Positions 23,445 through 23,550 of a stretch of DNA of 23,550 bases are shown piece by piece. The notes beneath the pieces were generated by a model that saw nothing but the letters and a program-made list of their open reading frames with translations, was not told the DNA's origin and ran no database searches. A program made the position numbers and the translations under genes. The stretch comes from CAZSNT01 sp964607765 (GTDB taxonomy: Bacteria; Verrucomicrobiota; Lentisphaeria; Oligosphaerales; JABHEG01): contig CAZSNT010000158.1 of assembly GCA_964607765.1 (NCBI GenBank), positions 1-23,550 of the forward strand. Reading direction: 5' to 3'. Position 1 is the first letter of the stretch. Every line of letters starts with the position of its first letter.

Positions 23445-23454
23445 GGTCGTGACG

Positions 23455-23550
23455 CCCCTCGCACCCGACCCCTCGCACCCGCCCCTCGCACCCGACCCCT
23501 CGCACCCGACCCCTCGCACCCGACCCCTCGCACCCGACCCCTCGCACCCG
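23455..23550. repeat. 14-bp tandem repeat running off the window end
   Basis: Seven head-to-tail copies of CCCCTCGCACCCGA starting at 23455. The second copy lacks the final A; the last is cut by the end of the window. The others are identical. On the minus strand the runs of three and four G with short spacers fit a G-quadruplex pattern. A period of 14 argues against coding, although both strands stay open in several frames. Confidence 0.9.

Noticed and set aside
23212..23547. Gly/Arg/Cys repeat proteins read from the terminal tandem repeat
   Set aside because: The 14-base period cycles through all three frames, so the apparent protein repeats come from the DNA repeat; one unit has a one-base loss.

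Overview
This GC-rich window reads as part of a sulfated-glycan (probably fucose-rich, fucoidan-like) degradation region from a PVC-superphylum bacterium, such as Planctomycetota, Kiritimatiellota or Lentisphaerota. The lineage is inferred from gene content: formylglycine sulfatases, very long exported PQQ-type beta-propeller proteins carrying a methyltransferase-like domain, GH29 and GH95 fucosidases, and no SusC/SusD pair as a Bacteroidota locus would have. There are no tRNA, rRNA, CRISPR or insertion-sequence genes that I can see.

Layout. 1-164: non-coding, with one perfect hairpin. 165-3350 (minus): two adjacent sulfatases, transcribed 3350 to 165; the first has a Tat-like signal peptide, the second has none. 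3402-4014 (minus): a bacteriohemerythrin with its own putative promoter, followed in the same frame by a broken coding relic. 4129-4212 (minus): an orphan C-terminal scrap of an ABC sugar permease. 4247-14275 (minus): a tight three-gene operon of 1094, 1184 and 1051 aa proteins with 16-17 bp gaps. All three combine PQQ-type propellers with a degenerate methyltransferase-like domain, and the middle gene has the modules in a different order. 14276-14578: a divergent intergenic region with a mirrored array of 13-bp repeats. 14579-16936 (plus): a 785 aa protein of unknown function with a large internal duplication. 17073-20754 (minus): a GH29 alpha-L-fucosidase followed by a GH43-like propeller glycosidase, both exported. 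20989-23340 (plus): a GH95 fucosidase without a signal peptide. 23341-23550: a hairpin and a 14-bp tandem repeat that runs off the end.

Working model (inference). An exported sulfatase and the exported GH29 and GH43-like enzymes would desulfate and trim a fucose-containing polymer outside the cytoplasm. The signal-less GH95 and signal-less sulfatase would finish imported oligosaccharides inside. The three propeller proteins are probably periplasmic or surface scaffolds or redox proteins. No intact transporter is present, only the permease scrap, so uptake must be encoded elsewhere.

The most unusual items are the three propeller/methyltransferase-like paralogues with permuted module order and a shared Cys-x-Cys motif, the sulfatase with Glu replacing the active-site-motif His, the two coding relics flanking the hemerythrin, and the mirrored intergenic repeat array.
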